NCBI GenBank assembly: GCA_026419405.1
Contig: JANZZL010000065.1
Span: 1-64,000, forward strand
DNA from: Paracoccaceae bacterium
Lineage (GTDB): Bacteria > Pseudomonadota > Alphaproteobacteria > Rhodobacterales > Rhodobacteraceae
Length of the DNA: 64,000 nt
Direction of reading: 5' to 3'
Shown here: positions 62,411 to 64,000 of the stretch, one piece after another
Position numbering within the stretch: the first letter of the stretch is position 1
How the letters are laid out: every line of letters begins with the position of its first letter
The notes under the pieces: generated by a model
The model's database searches: none
What the model was told of the DNA's origin: nothing
Seen by the model: the letters and a program-made list of their open reading frames with translations, nothing else
Program-made: the position numbers and the translations under genes

Positions 62411-63277
62411 ATGCCCCTTCCCTCCGTCTCCTTCGAGTTCTTCCCGCCGCAGTCGCTGGATGCCTCCTTCCGGCTGTGGGAGACGGTGCAGGTCCTCGCC
62501 CCGCTCGCGCCCGCCTTCGTCTCGGTCACCTACGGCGCGGGCGGCACCACGCGGCGGCTCACGCACGAGGCGGTGGCCGCCATCGGCACGCACTACGGGC
62601 TGAACGTCGCCGCGCACCTGACCTGCGTGGACGCGACCCGGGACGAGACGCTCGCGATCGCGGCAAGCTACGCCGAGGCGGGCGTGCGCGAGATCGTGGC
62701 GCTCCGGGGCGACGCGCCGAAGGGGGCGGTGCGCTTCACGCCGCACCCCGAGGGCTTCGCGCATTCGGTCGAGCTGATCGAGGCGCTGGCCGCGACCGGG
62801 CGCTTCACCATCCGCGTCGGCGCCTACCCCGAGCCGCATCCCGACGCCGCCGATCCGCTCGCCGACGTGCGCTGGCTGAAACGCAAGATCGAGGCGGGGG
62901 CGAGCTCGGCCATCACCCAGTTCTTCTTCGAGGCCGAGACCTTCTTCCGCTTCCGCGACGCCTGCGCCAGGGAAGGGATCGAGGCCCCCATCATCCCCGG
63001 CATCCTGCCGATCCAGAGCTGGGAGGGCGCGCGCCGCTTCGCCGCCCGCTGCGGCGCGAAGGTGCCCGCCTGGCTCGACGAGGCCTTCGCCGCCGCGCGG
63101 CGCGACAGGCGCGAGGAGCTGCTGGCGACCGCGCTCGCCACCGAGCTCTGCTCGGAGCTGATCGAGGGCGGGGTGGAGCACCTGCACTTCTACACCCTCA
63201 ACCGCCCGCACCTGACGCGCGAGGTCTGCCACGCGCTCGGCATCACGCCGAAGGCGGCGCTGCAGAAGGTCGCCTGA
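62411..63277 (+). CDS. metF: Methylenetetrahydrofolate reductase
   Basis: Reduces 5,10-methylene-THF to 5-methyl-THF for methionine synthesis with FAD. The 288-residue TIM barrel has FEFFPPQ near 8-14, FVSVTYGAGGTTR (37-49), HLTCVDATRDE, ALRGDAPKG, and AITQFFFEAETFFRFRD, all family landmarks. ATG at 62411 is divergent from the MetR-type regulator at 62316, with 94 bases between the starts. Confidence 0.96.
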   Translation: MPLPSVSFEFFPPQSLDASFRLWETVQVLAPLAPAFVSVTYGAGGTTRRLTHEAVAAIGTHYGLNVAAHLTCVDATRDETLAIAASYAEAGVREIVALRGDAPKGAVRFTPHPEGFAHSVELIEALAATGRFTIRVGAYPEPHPDAADPLADVRWLKRKIEAGASSAITQFFFEAETFFRFRDACAREGIEAPIIPGILPIQSWEGARRFAARCGAKVPAWLDEAFAAARRDRREELLATALATELCSELIEGGVEHLHFYTLNRPHLTREVCHALGITPKAALQKVA

Positions 63278-63435
63278 TCCCGTCGCCATGCGACATCGGC
63301 TCGCCGGGCCGCACGGCGGCCGCGCGGCCGAGGGAGGGTGTGCGGAGGCGCCGGACCGGCGGGGCGGGTGCCGCCGCCGCGCGGCCCGTCGCCCGGCCGA
63401 TGCCCGACGCGCCGCCAGTCACGCCGACCCTTCGC

Positions 63436-63481
63436 CCCGGCCTCGCGCCCCGGGCCCTCACGCCGACCCGTCACGCCGGCC
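63436..63481. repeat. 46-base direct repeat, copy A
   Basis: Agrees with 63745-63790 in 43 of 46 positions; the distance between copies is 309 bases. The unit contains the palindrome GGGCCC and reads CCCGGCCTCGCGCCCCGGG at its start. Confidence 0.7.
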
Positions 63482-63744
63482 TACCGCCCGGCCGCCGCAA
63501 CCGCCGACCCGTGGCGGCGCCGGTCCGCCCGGGAGGTCGCCCGCGGACGCGGACGCGGGCCACGGCAGGCGCCCCGCACCGCCCCGCCCCGCCGCGGCGA
63601 TGCGGCCCGTCGCCCCCTCCCGCCGGCGAGACTGTCCGGGGCCGGCCGCCGCCTCTCCCCCCTCCTGCCACTTCGGGAGAACGCGGCCCCCGCTTCCGGG
63701 AAGCCCGCCTGACCCGGTGAAGCGGGCGGGGGTCGCCTCGGCCG

Positions 63745-63790
63745 CCCGGCCTCGCGCCCCGGGCCCTCACGCCGGCCCGTCACACTGGCC
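63745..63790. repeat. 46-base direct repeat, copy B
   Basis: Second copy of the repeat at 63436-63481, with three substitutions towards its 3' end. No coding sequence is associated with it. Confidence 0.7.
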
Positions 63791-64000
63791 CGTCAACCAA
63801 AGCGTCGCCGCAGTCGTCGTGGCCGGGTCGGGCCGGTGCGCGCCGGGCAGGCCGCCCGGTGGCCGGCCAGCCGGCGCCCGGCTCCCTCCGGGCGTGCCCG
63901 ACGGAGGTGCCGCTTGCCCGAACCGCATGCTGCCACCTGCGCCGGGGCTCTGTCCGGCGGCGAGACGCTGCCCGCCATGTCGGCGCTTGCCGTCCTGCAG

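Larger units (their letters stand above)
63278..64000. other. Gene-free GC-rich end of the window
   Basis: About 720 bases contain no supported gene. Open frames are Arg/Pro-rich and short. Two copies of a 46-base direct repeat occur. An ATG near 63978 (reading SALAVLQ) could open a gene that continues beyond the window, but nothing supports it. Composition resembles the gene-free block after tRNA-Gly. Confidence 0.5.

Noticed and set aside
63960-64000. Start of a gene at the window end (ATG near 63978)
   Set aside because: Only about eight codons are visible and no clear ribosome site precedes them.

Overview
The window is a very GC-rich chromosomal segment of an alphaproteobacterium, most likely a member of the Rhodobacterales (Rhodobacteraceae or Paracoccaceae). 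The evidence is the dcw cluster preceded by a long attenuated leader of the UpsM type, a neighbouring small RNA with two CCTCCTCCC hairpin loops (the CcsR or 'cuckoo' pattern of Rhodobacter), LexA boxes of the GTTC-N7-GTTC type, and a tRNA-His with A73, a G1:U72 pair and no G-1. No genus can be named from the sequence alone.

Layout. Positions 1-1465: end of a YnjC/YnjD-type ABC transporter. 1774-3959: rpe, a thioredoxin-fold protein, gph and tRNA-His. 4015-4473: mmcB under a degenerate LexA box. 4662-13400: a minus-strand dcw operon reading mraZ, rsmH, ftsL, ftsI, murE, murF, mraY, then a coupled methyltransferase, with a terminator-bearing leader. 13864-14007: a candidate sRNA on the plus strand. 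14030-23991: uvrD (perfect LexA box), a membrane protein, an alpha-hydroxy-acid dehydrogenase, pyruvate carboxylase, an EF-hand protein, a methyltransferase and a phosphodiesterase, followed by tRNA-Gly. 24206-28242: a looser, probably accessory stretch with a LysR regulator, a hydrolase and an oxidoreductase between two gene-poor blocks.

Positions 28243-40831 are a polyol catabolism locus. The minus-strand arm encodes an ABC importer with binding protein, two permeases, a small membrane protein and an ATPase, plus two polyol or ketose dehydrogenases. The divergent plus-strand arm encodes a D-tagatose 3-epimerase-type enzyme, a ROK repressor, a PfkB kinase, a GatZ/KbaZ-family protein and two more polyol dehydrogenases. 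Two 26-bp repeats, one by each divergent promoter, look like ROK operators. The gene set fits oxidation of galactitol- or altritol-like polyols to ketohexoses, phosphorylation, and 4-epimerisation to fructose 6-phosphate.

Positions 40848-44295 carry a carnitine-to-glycine-betaine operon (dehydrocarnitine cleavage enzyme, two lipoproteins, and carnitine dehydrogenase fused to a thioesterase). putA and its divergent Lrp-type regulator follow; putA contains an in-frame copy of a palindromic repeat also present at 3044-3112. Positions 48449-63277 hold housekeeping and stress genes: a META-domain protein, tRNA-Leu, an AI-2E-family transporter, an aldo/keto reductase, a solitary SOS-controlled imuA-like gene, YceI, MFS, SDR, metG, a rhomboid protease, an inositol-phosphatase-family enzyme, two unknown proteins, a glycerophosphodiester phosphodiesterase, and a LysR/metF pair. 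The last 700 bases contain no gene I can support.
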